From assembly GCF_003344885.1 (NCBI RefSeq), contig NZ_CP031155.1:948501-1012500 (forward strand): a DNA stretch of 64,000 bases, given 5' to 3'. A program made the translations under genes and the position numbers. Each line of letters opens with the position of its first letter. Position 1 is the first letter of the stretch. This DNA is from Altererythrobacter sp. ZODW24. GTDB taxonomy: Bacteria; Pseudomonadota; Alphaproteobacteria; Sphingomonadales; Sphingomonadaceae. Of the stretch, positions 53,680 through 62,717 are shown piece after piece. Under the pieces are notes generated by a model. It worked only from the letters and a program-made list of their open reading frames with translations. It did no database searches and was not told the DNA's origin.

Positions 53680-54426
53680 ATGACCCTTACACAGCAACAC
53701 AAGAAACTCGAACGCAACGTCACCCTGCTTAGCGTGGGGGCATTCGTAGCCGTCGCGATTGGCGGGATCGTGGAAATCGCCCCACTTTTCTGGATCGACA
53801 ACACGATTGAGAAGGTTGACGGGATGCGGCCTTACACCCCGCTCGAACAGGCTGGGCGCGACATCTATATTCGCGAGGGCTGCTACAGCTGCCATAGCCA
53901 GATGATCCGCCCGTTCCGCGATGAAGTGGAACGCTATGGCCATTACAGCCTCGCGGCGGAATCAATGTACGATCACCCGTTCCAATGGGGCTCGAAACGC
54001 ACCGGGCCCGATCTGGCGCGGGTTGGCGGGCGCTATTCGGATGAATGGCATGTCCAGCATTTGCAGGAGCCGCGGAGCGTGGTGCCTGAAAGCATCATGC
54101 CGAGCTATGCCTTCCTGAGCGACACGGAGCTCTATGTTGGTAGTCCATCGGCAACGCTGCGGGCACTGAAGCGCGTGGGCGTTCCCTATACCGAAGCTGA
54201 TATCGAGCAGGCTCCAGAGGATCTTATCGCGCAAGCGACCCCCGAGGCCGATGCTGGCGATCTGCAGGAGCGCTATCCCAAAACACAAATCCGCGATTTT
54301 GACGGCAATCCTGCAAAGGTGACTGAGATGGATGCGCTGGTCGCTTATCTCCAAATGCTCGGCACGCTGGTCGATGTGAGCAGTGCAGCCGCACAAGAGG
54401 AACTGGCCGAGGAGAAGGGGCGATGA
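53680..54426 (+). CDS. ccoO: cbb3 oxidase subunit II, monoheme cytochrome c
   Basis: A 248-residue membrane-anchored cytochrome. One helix at the N-terminus ([20 protein letters not shown]) is followed by the heme site C68-Y-S-C71-H72 ([13 protein letters not shown]). The axial Met could lie in the later region [10 protein letters not shown]. Stop overlaps the ccoQ start by four bases (ATGA at 54423-54426). Confidence 0.96.
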   Translation: MTLTQQHKKLERNVTLLSVGAFVAVAIGGIVEIAPLFWIDNTIEKVDGMRPYTPLEQAGRDIYIREGCYSCHSQMIRPFRDEVERYGHYSLAAESMYDHPFQWGSKRTGPDLARVGGRYSDEWHVQHLQEPRSVVPESIMPSYAFLSDTELYVGSPSATLRALKRVGVPYTEADIEQAPEDLIAQATPEADAGDLQERYPKTQIRDFDGNPAKVTEMDALVAYLQMLGTLVDVSSAAAQEELAEEKGR

Positions 54427-54587
54427 GCGCTTACGAAACTCTGCGCCACTTCGCTGACAGCTGGGGCCTGCTGGCGATGCTGGTGATCTTTCTCACCCTG
54501 TGTGCTTGGCCCTTTCGCCCGGGTGCCAAGGACCGCAACCGCGATGCGGCAACGCTGATTTTCAAGGATGAGAACGATGGCGAATAA
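54423..54587 (+). CDS. ccoQ: cbb3 oxidase subunit CcoQ (FixQ)
   Basis: A 54-residue protein, [14 protein letters not shown] then one transmembrane helix ([17 protein letters not shown]) and a charged tail [12 protein letters not shown]. Size, hydropathy and position between ccoO and ccoP identify it. CcoQ stabilises the complex with CcoP. It overlaps ccoO by four bases and ccoP by about 11. Confidence 0.9.
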   Translation: MSAYETLRHFADSWGLLAMLVIFLTLCAWPFRPGAKDRNRDAATLIFKDENDGE

Positions 54588-55503
54588 GCGCATCGACGAG
54601 CCAACCGGCACGCAAACGGTCGGCCATGAATGGGACGGGATCGAAGAGCTGGATACACCCATGCCGCGCTGGTGGCTGTGGACCTTCTATCTCTCAATTC
54701 TGTTCAGCGCGATTTACGTGGTGCTCTATCCGGCTTGGCCGATGCTTGAAAAGGCAACTGAAGGCACCCTTGGTTGGAGTAGCCGTGGCGATCTGGCCAA
54801 GGATATCGACCTTGCCAACCAAGCGCGCACCACGGTCAATGAACAACTTGCCAGCATCCCTATCGAGCGGTTGCCCGAAGATGGCGCATTGATGCAGCAG
54901 GCTGTTGCCGGCGGCCGCGCCGCGTTTCTGGTCAATTGTGTGCAATGTCACGGCTCAGGCGCTGCTGGCAGCATGGCCAGCGCTAGTCTGGCGAAGGGCT
55001 ATCCCAATCTCAATGACGATGACTGGTTGTGGGGCGGTGATCTCAAGGCAATCGAATACACTCTGAAGCATGGCATCCGCCAGCAGGGCGACGACAAAAC
55101 CCGGTTCAGTCAGATGCCCGGCTTCACTGGTGTTTTCGAAGACGCACAAGTTGAAGGCCTCGTCGATCATGTGCTTGCGTTCAGCGGCAAGGCCCAGCCT
55201 TCCGCAGTCGGTGCGGAGCTATACGCCACCAATTGCGCCTCGTGCCACCGGGCCAACGGCCTTGGCGACCGCCTGCAAGGTTCACCAAACCTAGCTGATG
55301 CCATCTGGCTCTACGGCGGCACCCGCGCTGAGGTGAAGCGCCAGATACTTGCGCCCCGCAACGGTATGATGCCGAAATGGGAAGGCCGGCTTGATCCTGT
55401 AACGATCAAGATGCTCGCGGCTTACGTTCATTCACTAGGGGGCGGCGAAGACTTCATCGAAGTTGCAGAGACCCCGGCGGTTGAAGTCGATGAACAGCCC
55501 TAA
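54577..55503 (+). CDS. ccoP: cbb3 oxidase subunit III, diheme cytochrome c
   Basis: A 308-residue protein carrying electrons to the oxidase. One helix in the first half (WWLWTFYLSILFSAIYVVL) precedes two heme c domains: C121VQC124H and C220ASC223H. The ATG at 54577 follows AAGGATGAG and overlaps the end of ccoQ; ATG at 54568 is a less likely alternative. Stop overlaps the ccoG start. Confidence 0.95.
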   Translation: MANKRIDEPTGTQTVGHEWDGIEELDTPMPRWWLWTFYLSILFSAIYVVLYPAWPMLEKATEGTLGWSSRGDLAKDIDLANQARTTVNEQLASIPIERLPEDGALMQQAVAGGRAAFLVNCVQCHGSGAAGSMASASLAKGYPNLNDDDWLWGGDLKAIEYTLKHGIRQQGDDKTRFSQMPGFTGVFEDAQVEGLVDHVLAFSGKAQPSAVGAELYATNCASCHRANGLGDRLQGSPNLADAIWLYGGTRAEVKRQILAPRNGMMPKWEGRLDPVTIKMLAAYVHSLGGGEDFIEVAETPAVEVDEQP

Positions 55504-56974
55504 CTTCTCTTGGACTGACCAGCCCCCTAAAGATTCGGGGAGCGGCGATCCTGACAAGCTGTTCGAGAAGCGCAAGCAGGTCCACCCGCAGCGGATCGAC
55601 GGGAATTTCCGGCGTTTCAAATGGCTGGTGATGATCGTCACGCTGGCGATCTATTATGTAACGCCGTGGCTGCGCTGGGACCGGGGGCCATTCGCGCCTG
55701 ATCAGGCAGTGTTGGTCGATCTGGCAAACCGCCGCTTCTACATGTTCGGCATCGAGATCTGGCCGCATGAGTTTTACTTCGTTGCAGGCTTGCTGATTAT
55801 GGCGGGCATCGGGCTGTTCCTTGTGACCAGCGCAGTTGGCCGTGCGTGGTGCGGTTATGCCTGCCCGCAGACGGTGTGGACCGATCTGTTCCAGCATGTC
55901 GACCGCTTCGTCGATGGCGATCGCAACGCCCGAATGCGGTTAGACAAGGCGCCATGGGGCGCGGGTAAGGTCGCACGGCGCGGCTTCAAATGGTCGATCT
56001 ATCTGTTTATCAGCTTTTGGACCGGCGGCGCGTGGATCATGTATTTTGCCGATGCACCCACACTGACAGTCGATTTCTGGACCGGAAATGCTGCAGCCGT
56101 CGCCTATATCACCGTGGCCATCCTCACATTGATGACATTCATCCTTGGCGGTTTCATGCGTGAGCAAGTGTGCATCTATATGTGCCCGTGGCCGCGCATC
56201 CAATCGGCCATGCTCGACGAGAAATCGCTGCTGGTGACCTATAAGGACTGGCGCGGCGAGAAACGCGGTAGCGTCAAGAAGTCAGAGAAGAACCCCGGCG
56301 ACTATGGCGATTGTATCGACTGCAACCAATGCGTGGCAGTGTGCCCCACCGGGATCGATATACGCGAGGGGCCGCAGATAGGCTGCATCACTTGCGGCCT
56401 GTGCATCGATGCCTGCGACCGGGTGATGAACGAGGTCGGCCGTCCTCGCGGATTGATCGACTATGCCACGCTGGACGATTGCGATGCCGAAGCCGCTGGG
56501 GCAGAGCCGCGTCCGGTTTGGAAGACTTTGCTGCGCCCCCGTACGCTGATCTATTTCAGCATTTGGGGCGGCATCGGGCTTGCTTTGCTGTTCGCGCTCG
56601 GCACCAGGACACATACGGAACTATCCGCAGCTGCAGATCGCAATCCGCCCTTTATGCTGATGAGTGATGGTTCGGTCCGCAACGCCTTCACGCTCAAAAT
56701 CCGCAATATGGAAAGCCGCCCGCGCAGCTTCACCATTGCTCTCGACGGATTGGAGGGAGGCGCGATGTGGTCCGGCACCGTGTCACGCGATAACGCCGCC
56801 CGCACTCTCGAAGTGGCGGTAGAGCCGGACCAAACGAAACCCATCCGGGCGTATGTCGCAGCGCCTGCTGGAACTGCAGCGGCGGACTTCGCCTTCACAG
56901 TAACGTCGAATGACGAACAAGCAGAAACCGACCGCAGCGAAGTGCGCTTCGTGGTCCCGGAAGCTGAGCAATGA
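55490..56974 (+). CDS. ccoG: cbb3 oxidase assembly ferredoxin-like protein CcoG (RdxA/FixG)
   Basis: A 494-residue membrane protein with about five helices and two 4Fe-4S motifs of the polyferredoxin type (CIDCNQCVAVCPTGIDI and GCITCGLCIDACDRV). Upstream motifs WCGYACPQTVWTDLFQ are the family hallmark. The C-terminal periplasmic part is an Ig-like domain (FTLKIRNMESRPRSFTIALD). CcoG is thought to act in copper reduction for the CuB site. The ATG at 55490 lies within the last codons of ccoP. Confidence 0.94.
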   Translation: MNSPNFSWTDQPPKDSGSGDPDKLFEKRKQVHPQRIDGNFRRFKWLVMIVTLAIYYVTPWLRWDRGPFAPDQAVLVDLANRRFYMFGIEIWPHEFYFVAGLLIMAGIGLFLVTSAVGRAWCGYACPQTVWTDLFQHVDRFVDGDRNARMRLDKAPWGAGKVARRGFKWSIYLFISFWTGGAWIMYFADAPTLTVDFWTGNAAAVAYITVAILTLMTFILGGFMREQVCIYMCPWPRIQSAMLDEKSLLVTYKDWRGEKRGSVKKSEKNPGDYGDCIDCNQCVAVCPTGIDIREGPQIGCITCGLCIDACDRVMNEVGRPRGLIDYATLDDCDAEAAGAEPRPVWKTLLRPRTLIYFSIWGGIGLALLFALGTRTHTELSAAADRNPPFMLMSDGSVRNAFTLKIRNMESRPRSFTIALDGLEGGAMWSGTVSRDNAARTLEVAVEPDQTKPIRAYVAAPAGTAAADFAFTVTSNDEQAETDRSEVRFVVPEAEQ

Positions 56975-57417
56975 GCAAACCCTTCACCGGACGTCACATG
57001 ACCATGGTTATGGTGGGCGGCTTTGGCATCGTGATCGCGGTCAACGCCTATATGGCCACGCTCGCAGTCGGCGGGTTCAGCGGGGTGGTGGTCAAGAACA
57101 GCTATGTCGCCAGCCAGCAGTTCAACGGATGGCTTGAACAGACCGAGGCACAAGAAGCACTCGGCTGGCACGTTGTCGTCAGCCGCGTGGCTAACGGAAG
57201 AGTAAGCGTCGCAATGCAGGACGTACCCGAAAACGCAGTACTTACTGCGGTCGCTCGCCGTCCGTTGGGCGAACCGGACACGCGCGACATTGTGTTTACG
57301 GGCAATCCTGTCGTCGGCTTCCAATCCGCAGAGCCATTGCCCGCAGGCCGCTGGCTAATGCGTATCTCTGTCACCGATGGCGATGATGAATGGCGCAGCG
57401 AAAGCGAGCTGAAGTGA
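56971..57417 (+). CDS. ccoH: cbb3 oxidase assembly protein CcoH (FixH)
   Basis: A 148-residue protein with a single N-terminal helix (MTMVMVGGFGIVIAVNAYMA) and a periplasmic domain typical of FixH (VVVKNSYVASQQFNGWLEQ). It supports assembly and stability of the oxidase. The start overlaps the ccoG stop and its stop overlaps the GTG start of ccoI. Confidence 0.92.
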   Translation: MSKPFTGRHMTMVMVGGFGIVIAVNAYMATLAVGGFSGVVVKNSYVASQQFNGWLEQTEAQEALGWHVVVSRVANGRVSVAMQDVPENAVLTAVARRPLGEPDTRDIVFTGNPVVGFQSAEPLPAGRWLMRISVTDGDDEWRSESELK

Positions 57418-59540
57418 ATGTTCAGGCCTCTTTGCAGTCGTTTGACCCCGACCATTTAAGCGATCACCGCTTCACAGTCCCGGGAATGCGCTGTGCCGGT
57501 TGCATCAGTAAAATCGAGCGCGAACTACCGCTTGTTTCGGGCGTCGCCGAAGCGCGCGTGAACTTCTCGGCCAAGCGCGTCGCCGTGCGCCATGATGCTT
57601 CGATCGACGAAGCCGACATCGTCTTGGCGCTTGAGCGCTTGGGTTTCGAGGCTCAGCCGGTTGCGGCTAACCCGCTTGCCCAAGACGATACGGAAACGAA
57701 GCGCTTGCTGCGCGCCGTCGCAGTTGCTGGCTTCGGCATGATGAATATCATGCTGCTCTCGGTCAGCGTGTGGTCGGGTGCAGGCGGTGTCACGCGTGAT
57801 CTGTTCCATTGGCTGTCGGCGCTGATCGCTATCCCCGTGATCGCCTATTCTGGCAGGCCGTTCTTCGCCTCCGCCCTGATGGCGCTGCGTTACGCGCGCA
57901 CCAATATGGATGTGCCGATCTCCATCGGCATTCTGCTCGCAACCGGGCTAAGCATCTACGAAACCGCGACCGGCGGCGAGCACGCTTATTTCGACGGCGC
58001 AGTGATGTTGCTGTTCTTCCTGCTTGCTGGCCGCGCACTTGATGCAACAATGCGCGACAAGGCCCGGTCGGGGATCGCTGGCCTATTGTCACATATGGGG
58101 CGCGGAGCCTCTGTTGTGGCGGCAGATGGGACAACCGGCTGGGTAAAGGCCGAAGACTTGCAGCCGGGCATGATCATGATCGTGGCGGCAGGCGAAGCCT
58201 TCGCCGCAGACGGCGAGGTTGTCGAAGGTACCACCAACATCGACAATGCGATGCTGACCGGCGAGAGCCGTCCGCAGCCCGTGAGCCTCGGAATGACCGT
58301 CCATGCGGGCTCTTCCAACCTGTCAGACCCGATCCGCGTGGAAGTAACCGCGACGAGCGACGACACAGCAATCGCCGAAATCGCCCGGCTAATGGACGAA
58401 GCGGGCCAGTCCCGCTCGCGCTACGTCCGGATCGCCGACCGCGCAGCACGGCTTTATGCGCCTGCCGTCCATACACTTGCACTGCTGGCATTCGCCGGGT
58501 GGATGATCGCGGGGGCCGGATGGCACCAGTCGCTGACAATCGCCATCGCGGTGCTGATCATCACCTGTCCCTGCGCTCTGGGGCTGGCCGTTCCCGCCGC
58601 TCAGGTGGTTGCTTCGAATGCGTTGCTCAAACGGGGTTTGCTGGTCAAAGATGGCAGCGCGCTAGAGCGTTTGGCCGAAGCGGATATGGCCCTATTCGAC
58701 AAAACCGGCACGCTGACGCTGGGACAGCCACGCCCTGTCGATCTCAGCGGATTAGACGCTAGCAGCCGCGCAGTGGCCTTGGCACTGGCGCAAGCCAGTC
58801 GCCATCCGCTGAGCAAAGGGCTCACTGCCGCCTTGCAGCTTGAGGGCGTAACTCCCGCGGAGGTAGACCGGATCGAAGAGGTCCCTGGCCGCGGCATATC
58901 GGGCGAATGGCAAGGAACGAATGTCGCCCTCCACCGCCCCGATAGTAGCAACGAAGCGCCAGCGAGCGAGCTGGTCATTGGCGAGCATTATGTCAGGCTT
59001 GAATTTGAAGATACGCTTCGCCCGGGTTCGGCCAAAACATTGGCCGAACTGGAACGGTTTGGGCTTTCCTCTCAAATCATCTCTGGCGACCGGGAGGAAG
59101 TTGTTAGAACGATCAGCGCCGATCTGCAGATCGAGGCCAGTTGGGCAATGCTACCACAGGACAAGCTGGTTATGCTGGAAGCTCTCAAGGCCGCGGGACA
59201 TCGACCGATGATGGTGGGGGACGGCCTTAATGATGGCCCCGCCCTCGCCGCAGCGCATGTGTCGATAGCACCGGGCTCCGCCAGCGATGTCAGCCAACAA
59301 GCAGCCGACGCGGTTTTTGTCGGCGAAAGCCTGCTCCCCGTCGCCTATGCCATCAAGGTCGCACGCAAAACCATGCGGGTCGTCCGCCAGAACTTTGCCT
59401 TTGCCATCGGCTATAATGTTCTAGCCGTCCCGCTGGCACTGGCAGGTTTGGTGACGCCACTGGTCGCTGCGATCGCCATGTCGAGCAGTTCGCTCATCGT
59501 CGTGGCCAATTCACTACGCCTGTTCAGGGCCGCAAAATGA
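57414..59540 (+). CDS. ccoI: copper-transporting P-type ATPase for cbb3 assembly (CcoI/FixI)
   Basis: Pumps copper out of the cytoplasm to supply the oxidase. The start is a GTG at 57414, overlapping the ccoH stop, giving 708 residues. The N-terminal metal domain has GMRCAGC (C27, C30). The membrane CPC site lies near residue 384 (TCPCALGLA), the phosphorylated Asp near 429 (FDKTGTLTLGQ), HP in SRHPLSKGL and the hinge GDGLNDGPALAAA. An internal ATG at 57418 is out of frame and should not be used. Confidence 0.95.
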   Translation: MNVQASLQSFDPDHLSDHRFTVPGMRCAGCISKIERELPLVSGVAEARVNFSAKRVAVRHDASIDEADIVLALERLGFEAQPVAANPLAQDDTETKRLLRAVAVAGFGMMNIMLLSVSVWSGAGGVTRDLFHWLSALIAIPVIAYSGRPFFASALMALRYARTNMDVPISIGILLATGLSIYETATGGEHAYFDGAVMLLFFLLAGRALDATMRDKARSGIAGLLSHMGRGASVVAADGTTGWVKAEDLQPGMIMIVAAGEAFAADGEVVEGTTNIDNAMLTGESRPQPVSLGMTVHAGSSNLSDPIRVEVTATSDDTAIAEIARLMDEAGQSRSRYVRIADRAARLYAPAVHTLALLAFAGWMIAGAGWHQSLTIAIAVLIITCPCALGLAVPAAQVVASNALLKRGLLVKDGSALERLAEADMALFDKTGTLTLGQPRPVDLSGLDASSRAVALALAQASRHPLSKGLTAALQLEGVTPAEVDRIEEVPGRGISGEWQGTNVALHRPDSSNEAPASELVIGEHYVRLEFEDTLRPGSAKTLAELERFGLSSQIISGDREEVVRTISADLQIEASWAMLPQDKLVMLEALKAAGHRPMMVGDGLNDGPALAAAHVSIAPGSASDVSQQAADAVFVGESLLPVAYAIKVARKTMRVVRQNFAFAIGYNVLAVPLALAGLVTPLVAAIAMSSSSLIVVANSLRLFRAAK

Positions 59541-59692
59541 CCGGTCTCGTCATTCTCATTCCGATTGCGCTTGGCATGGGAGGGCTCGGCCTGTTGGCGT
59601 TCTTCTGGGCCATGCGCAGCGGACAATATGAAGACATGGACGGCGCCGCCAACCGCATCCTGATTGATGAGGACGAAGCCGACTGCGACTGA
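59537..59692 (+). CDS. ccoS: cbb3 oxidase maturation protein CcoS
   Basis: A 51-residue protein with one transmembrane helix (VILIPIALGMGGLGLLAFFW) followed by AMRSGQYEDMDGAA and an acidic end (LIDEDEADCD). This matches the CcoS family, which is needed to insert heme and copper into CcoN. It overlaps the ccoI stop by four bases and closes the eight-gene operon. Confidence 0.92.
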   Translation: MTGLVILIPIALGMGGLGLLAFFWAMRSGQYEDMDGAANRILIDEDEADCD

Positions 59693-59716
59693 AGGCGACA
59701 CCTTACTTCGGTATGC

Positions 59717-60637
59717 TCAAGCGTGCTCGAGCGCAAAATCCAAGGCCGCGCACACCGCCGTCACTTGTGCGTCAGTGCACTGCCGCGGCGTAGCACGCGG
59801 GCTATCCGGATAGACTTCAGTGGTTGTCGTAAAGCGGGCTTTGGCGATGGCACCGCACATCGCATATTTTGCATAGGGATATTCGATCACTCCGTGTGCC
59901 AGCACAGGGGAGCCGATGATCTTGCCGTCTTCATCCGGCGGAGCAATGTGTGTGACAGCTTCGACCGCTTGAATGACCGAGCTCTGAAAAGCGGGCTGTG
60001 GATTTTCGCTGTCATCGACGAGGTAGAAACCATCAGGAATGACGCCCGGCTCATAAGCCTCACCATCACGCGCGGCTAAGGCAGGACGAAACTCATGCTC
60101 GTCGCTGTCCGTCGTTTCGTGCAGGTCGATATGCAACAGGAACGGCTCGTCCACTGAGGCAATCAGGTCCATCAAGGCTGCGCATTCGAGCGCGTCACTA
60201 TCCTTGTGGAAGCTGCGATTGGGATCAATGGCGTTATAGTTCCAGCGATTGATGCGCTCGTAAGCCCAAGGGCTCACGCACGGTGCCACCAGCAAATTGA
60301 CCTTGCCGGCATAGCTTGCCGCCCGGGTCTCCAGAAACGCAAGCGCACCCGTTACTCCGCTGGTTTCATAGCCATGTACACCGCCAGTCACGAGCGCCGT
60401 CGGCAGAGCAGGATCGTGTGGTTCGCTGCGGAGAGCGAAGAGCGAGTATGTCTCGCCAGCGTAATCGAGGTCGCCATAATTTAAAGTCTCAAAGCGATCA
60501 GCCAGCGCCTGAATGCGCAGCACAACATCCTCCGCGTAGCGGCGCCGAGGCAATTGGCTCGCCCGCCATTGGCCTCGCTCAGCCTCGCCCCAAGGCTGGC
60601 CCGGTGTTCCGATTGGATAGAATGGATCGGTATTCAT
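59717..60637 (-). CDS. M14-family metallopeptidase/deacylase (AstE/AspA-like)
   Basis: A 306-residue zinc enzyme of the M14 carboxypeptidase fold, of the succinylglutamate desuccinylase/aspartoacylase type. Zinc ligands are in GGVHGYETSG (His-x2-Glu) and HIDLHETTD (second His). The substrate-binding pattern RINRWNYNAIDPNRSFH is present. Whether it removes amino acids from peptides or acyl groups is not clear. It is convergent with ccoS, 24 bp away. Confidence 0.8.
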   Translation of the reverse strand: MNTDPFYPIGTPGQPWGEAERGQWRASQLPRRRYAEDVVLRIQALADRFETLNYGDLDYAGETYSLFALRSEPHDPALPTALVTGGVHGYETSGVTGALAFLETRAASYAGKVNLLVAPCVSPWAYERINRWNYNAIDPNRSFHKDSDALECAALMDLIASVDEPFLLHIDLHETTDSDEHEFRPALAARDGEAYEPGVIPDGFYLVDDSENPQPAFQSSVIQAVEAVTHIAPPDEDGKIIGSPVLAHGVIEYPYAKYAMCGAIAKARFTTTTEVYPDSPRATPRQCTDAQVTAVCAALDFALEHA

Positions 60638-60694
60638 TATTGCCCCGCTGGCTAGGTTCGAAAATGATGCTCAGCGGGGACCACCGAGAGCTCT

Positions 60695-61480
60695 CTACTT
60701 CTTCAGCGGCGGCTGTTTGCGGCTGAAGACCATTTCGCCCTCGCTCGATGCCCTAGCATCGAATGCATAGCCTTCGGCGTTGAAGTCCTTGAGGCCCTCT
60801 GCACGGTCGAGGCGGTTTTCCATGATCCAGCGCGCCATCAGCCCGCGCGCGAATTTGACGTGATACATCAAACGGCGCGCTTCGCCGTCTTTCACATTGA
60901 GGAACGACGCCGTTATGACCGGAGCGGATAGCGCGCTCTGGTCCACGGCCTTAAAATACTCGTTGGACGCCAGGTTCACGATTGTCCGATCCCCATGCCC
61001 GGAAAGGTCGTCTTCAAGCGTTTCGCTGATCCGGCTGCCCCAGAAATCGTAAAGCGATTTCCCGCGCGGATTCTTCATCTTGGTGCCCATTTCAAGGCGA
61101 TAAGGCTGGATCGCATCCATCGGCCGCAGCAGACCGTAAAGGCCGGACAGAATGCGCAAGTGGCCCTGCGCATAAGCCAGCGTATCTGATCCCATGCTTT
61201 TCGCCTCAAGACCCCAATAGACATCGCCGTCAAACGTGAGCCCAGCGGGCTTCGCCGAGTTGCTGCGCCCGCCCAAATCAAACGCCTTGAAACGCTCCGC
61301 ATTCAGCTCGGCCAGCTTGTCGGATATCCGCATGAGCCGCTTGAGGTCTGCCGCCGATTGTTTCTTCGCAACGCCAGCAATTTCACGCGTGTCCTTGACC
61401 AGTCGTGGACTAGTTATCTCGAGATCGGTTTCAAGCGGTTCGAAGTTCAGCTTCTTGGCAGGTGAGAGCAAGGTAATCAT
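60695..61480 (-). CDS. yaaA: peroxide stress protein YaaA
   Basis: A 261-residue cytoplasmic protein of the YaaA/DUF328 family. The opening LLSPAKKLNFEP, RFKAFDLGGRSNSAKPAG and the C-terminal HVKFARGLMARWI are diagnostic. In E. coli it lowers free iron and DNA damage during peroxide stress. It ends about 57 bp from the metallopeptidase on the same strand. Confidence 0.93.
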   Translation of the reverse strand: MITLLSPAKKLNFEPLETDLEITSPRLVKDTREIAGVAKKQSAADLKRLMRISDKLAELNAERFKAFDLGGRSNSAKPAGLTFDGDVYWGLEAKSMGSDTLAYAQGHLRILSGLYGLLRPMDAIQPYRLEMGTKMKNPRGKSLYDFWGSRISETLEDDLSGHGDRTIVNLASNEYFKAVDQSALSAPVITASFLNVKDGEARRLMYHVKFARGLMARWIMENRLDRAEGLKDFNAEGYAFDARASSEGEMVFSRKQPPLKK

Positions 61481-61558
61481 CGCTGGTTATGTTCTCCTGA
61501 CATCATTGTTGGATGCACTTTGCCCGCGTGGAGGCACGTACGGCGGCAAACCACCCTA

Positions 61559-62695
61559 TCAACTGCTGGCGAGCGCTATGTGCCTTTTCATGTGATGATC
61601 GACGTTGCCGAACTCGGAATCGAAGATGGTCAGCCGTTTGAAATAATGGCCGATGGCCAGCTCGTCGGTCATGCCCATGCCGCCATGAATTTGGATAGCT
61701 TCCTGTCCAATTCGGTGCGCTGCTTGCCCAATCCGGACCTTTGCAGCCGAAACAGCACTTTTGCGTTCCTTGGCGTTCTCACCAAGTTTGAGCGTCGCCA
61801 GGTAAGCCATCGAGACAGACTGCTCATACTCCGTGAACATATCGACCATCCGGTGTTGCAGTACCTGAAACTTGCCAATTGGTGTCCCGAACTGCTTGCG
61901 TTGGCGTGAATATTCCACGGTCATTTCATGCGCTACCTTCATCGCGCCGCATGCTTCAGCGCATTGCGCTGCGATCGCTTCGTCAGTGACCAGTTCGACG
62001 AGCGGCAAGGCTTTGCCCTCTTCACCGATCAATGCATCTGCCGGCAGTTCGACATTCTCAAAGTAGACTTCGGAGGCGCGGCGCCCGTCGACCGTGGGAT
62101 AATCGCGAGTGACGACGCCATTCGCGCTCTTGTCGATGACAAAAACCGAAACACCATCATGATCGCGGCGTTCACCTGAAGTCCGCGCGGTAACGATCAG
62201 ATGCGATGCCCAAGGGGCCGCAGTAACGACCGCTTTATGTCCGTTCAGCACGTAACCATCGCCAGAGCGCTTCGCTGTCGTTTCCAGATCGGCAAGGTCA
62301 TAGCGGCCGCGCGGTTCGGCATAGGCGCAGGCATAAATCCGGCTGCCGTCAACGATCCCGCCAATATGTTCAGCCTTTTGAGCGTCGGTGCCCGCATGTT
62401 TGAAGAAGCCGCCTGCACAAACCACGGTTTGCACATAAGGCTCCACCACCAGGCCGCGGCCAAATTCTTCCATCACGACGAGTGAGTCGATTGCGCCGCC
62501 GCCAAAGCCGCCGTCTTCCTCGGAAAACGGCATGCCCAGCAAGCCAAGCTCGGCGATTTGCGCCCAAAGCTCAGGCCGCCAACCGCTCTCACTTTCAACA
62601 ACGGAACGCCGCGTTTCAAAGTCGTAACTTTCACGCACGAGCCTTGTCAGACTGTCGCGCACCATCCGCTGTTCTTCGGTAAAGTTAAAATCCAT
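61559..62695 (-). CDS. acyl-CoA dehydrogenase family protein, second of a pair
   Basis: A 378-residue flavoprotein that would oxidise acyl-CoA. N-terminal helices (MDFNFTEEQRMVRDSL), the FAD/acyl domain with YAEPRGRYDL and the C-terminal IHGGMGMTDELAIGHYFKRL are seen. The last pattern is that of shorter ACADs that often pair with a second ACAD in a heteromer. It starts 22 bp after the stop of the neighbouring ACAD gene. Confidence 0.9.
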   Translation of the reverse strand: MDFNFTEEQRMVRDSLTRLVRESYDFETRRSVVESESGWRPELWAQIAELGLLGMPFSEEDGGFGGGAIDSLVVMEEFGRGLVVEPYVQTVVCAGGFFKHAGTDAQKAEHIGGIVDGSRIYACAYAEPRGRYDLADLETTAKRSGDGYVLNGHKAVVTAAPWASHLIVTARTSGERRDHDGVSVFVIDKSANGVVTRDYPTVDGRRASEVYFENVELPADALIGEEGKALPLVELVTDEAIAAQCAEACGAMKVAHEMTVEYSRQRKQFGTPIGKFQVLQHRMVDMFTEYEQSVSMAYLATLKLGENAKERKSAVSAAKVRIGQAAHRIGQEAIQIHGGMGMTDELAIGHYFKRLTIFDSEFGNVDHHMKRHIALASS

Positions 62696-62717
62696 GGGGT
62701 ATCTCCGGTACGGTCGC

